From positions 1 to 7,544 of the forward strand of contig ONXT01000196.1 of NCBI GenBank assembly GCA_900321845.1: a stretch of 7,544 nt of DNA, in the 5' to 3' direction. This stretch comes from an uncultured Bacteroidales bacterium. Lineage in GTDB: Bacteria > Bacteroidota > Bacteroidia > Bacteroidales > WCHB1-69. Below are positions 6,719 to 7,544 of this stretch, piece by piece (within the stretch, counting starts at the first letter, position 1; every line of letters starts with the position of its first letter). The notes under the pieces are model-generated. The model saw only the letters and a list, made by a program, of their open reading frames with translations. It did not search any database and was not told the origin of the DNA. Position numbers and translations under genes: made by a program.

Positions 6719-7544
6719 TTAGAATTTAATCTTAGGTAAAACCATCTTCAACGACAAAGGAAGCACACGAAGTTCAACCATGTCCACCACACCCGCAGGA
6801 TCGCCGTCAATATGCAGATAAATGGACTCACTATTTTGAGAAGTCACTTGAATGTGCTCACACTGAACGTATTGCACGAGTGTGGACTTGTCGAAATGAT
6901 TGCTCAGCAAAAAAGGCAAGTCAATGTTCAACATCCTCAAAAACTTCGGGCGCTGTGTGATGCAAACATCCAGCTTGCCATCCTGAACAGATGCTTTGGG
7001 CGCAATTTTAACATTATAACCCCATTGCGAAGAATTGGCAAAAGTTATGAAAAAGGCATCCACATTCTGCTGCTTACCATCATAGTTCAAAAGGTAATCA
7101 ACTGATTTATAAGTGAAAAAATTCTTCAGGATATATTTCAGATAATTCTGGAAGCCACGACGAACATCCTGATCGAAATCGTAGGCGACCTTGGCATCAA
7201 AGCCGATGCCGGCAATACTGAAAAAACTTCTCCCGTTAACTTGGCAAGTGTCAATCGGCTCGACATGCAAGTCGTTGATAATCTGCAAGGATTTCTTCAC
7301 ATGAATAGGAATGTGGAGATGATAAGCCAACCCGTTTCCTGAACCGTGCGGCACAACCGCAAATGCCGTGTCCGTATTGACGATTTCGGAAGCAACCTCA
7401 TTGATGGTTCCATCGCCGCCCACAGCTGCCACGATATCCACGTTGTCGGCAACGGCATTTCGCGCCAATTCGCTGGCGTGGCCCTTGTATTCGGTGCGTG
7501 CGAACGCGATATCGAATTTACTCTTATCCAAAGTCGAGTAAGTC
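6719..7544 (-). CDS. Diacylglycerol kinase/lipid kinase family protein (YegS/DgkB-like), 5' end cut by right edge
   Basis: The frame is open to the right edge. The TTG at 7531 is an internal Leu codon rather than a convincing start, so the first few dozen residues are missing; about 275 are visible. The kinase signature is clear: VGGDGTINEVAS (about 37-48 counting from the TTG) is the nucleotide-binding loop, followed by PHGSGNGLA (61-69) and GIGFDA near 118-123. The C-terminal part contains LHIDGDPAG, typical of the beta-sandwich domain. Members phosphorylate diacylglycerol or related lipids at the inner membrane face using ATP. The family also includes sphingoid-base kinases, and some Bacteroidota make sphingolipids, so the substrate cannot be named from sequence. 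There are no membrane segments. It lies directly upstream of radA on the same strand (33-bp gap), possibly as one operon. Confidence 0.88.
   Translation of the reverse strand, partial: TYSTLDKSKFDIAFARTEYKGHASELARNAVADNVDIVAAVGGDGTINEVASEIVNTDTAFAVVPHGSGNGLAYHLHIPIHVKKSLQIINDLHVEPIDTCQVNGRSFFSIAGIGFDAKVAYDFDQDVRRGFQNYLKYILKNFFTYKSVDYLLNYDGKQQNVDAFFITFANSSQWGYNVKIAPKASVQDGKLDVCITQRPKFLRMLNIDLPFLLSNHFDKSTLVQYVQCEHIQVTSQNSESIYLHIDGDPAGVVDMVELRVLPLSLKMVLPKIKF

Noticed and set aside
7529..7531. TTG start for the lipid kinase-like gene
   Set aside because: The frame continues to the window edge, and the family's N-terminal strand, which comes before the GGDGT loop, would be missing; the true start is probably beyond 7544.
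1..7544. A novel defence, mobile or CRISPR-type system
   Set aside because: All coding space is taken by recognisable housekeeping or envelope families. There are no spaced repeats, transposase, integrase or unexplained gene-sized frames.

Overview
The window looks like ordinary chromosomal DNA from a member of the Bacteroidota, most likely Bacteroidales. The strongest clue is the single-polypeptide fusion of MurF and alanine racemase, an arrangement typical of that phylum. The protein sequences and the AT-rich gaps, mostly without Shine-Dalgarno sequences, fit the same group. Genus and species cannot be told from this stretch.

Layout: the left three quarters carries three genes on the + strand. 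These are the 3' part of a multi-pass membrane protein of the O-antigen ligase/polymerase (Wzy_C) family (1-1074, open at the left edge), a phosphoglucomutase/phosphomannomutase-type phosphosugar mutase (from 1117), and the murF-alr fusion (2850-5309). The right part carries two genes on the - strand: radA (6685-5306), preceded by a diacylglycerol/lipid kinase-family gene (from beyond 7544 down to 6719). The two blocks converge, and murF-alr and radA overlap by 4 bp at their stop codons. There is no gene-free stretch over 50 bp, and I see no tRNA, rRNA, CRISPR array, insertion sequence or attachment site.

How the genes fit together: the + strand genes share an envelope theme. The mutase interconverts hexose 1- and 6-phosphates, which feed nucleotide sugars for surface glycans. 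The ligase-family protein acts late in surface polysaccharide assembly. MurF-Alr makes D-alanine and attaches D-Ala-D-Ala to the peptidoglycan precursor. The - strand pair combines a lipid kinase-like enzyme with a DNA recombination factor and has no obvious shared pathway.

The one clearly abnormal feature is a -1 reading-frame break in the mutase gene at an A-run (2626-2630). It separates the C-terminal phosphate-binding loop (RPSGTEP) from the rest of the enzyme. A 1-bp deletion, real or a sequence error, is the simplest explanation; programmed frameshifting is possible but poorly supported. I found no evidence of a previously undescribed system.
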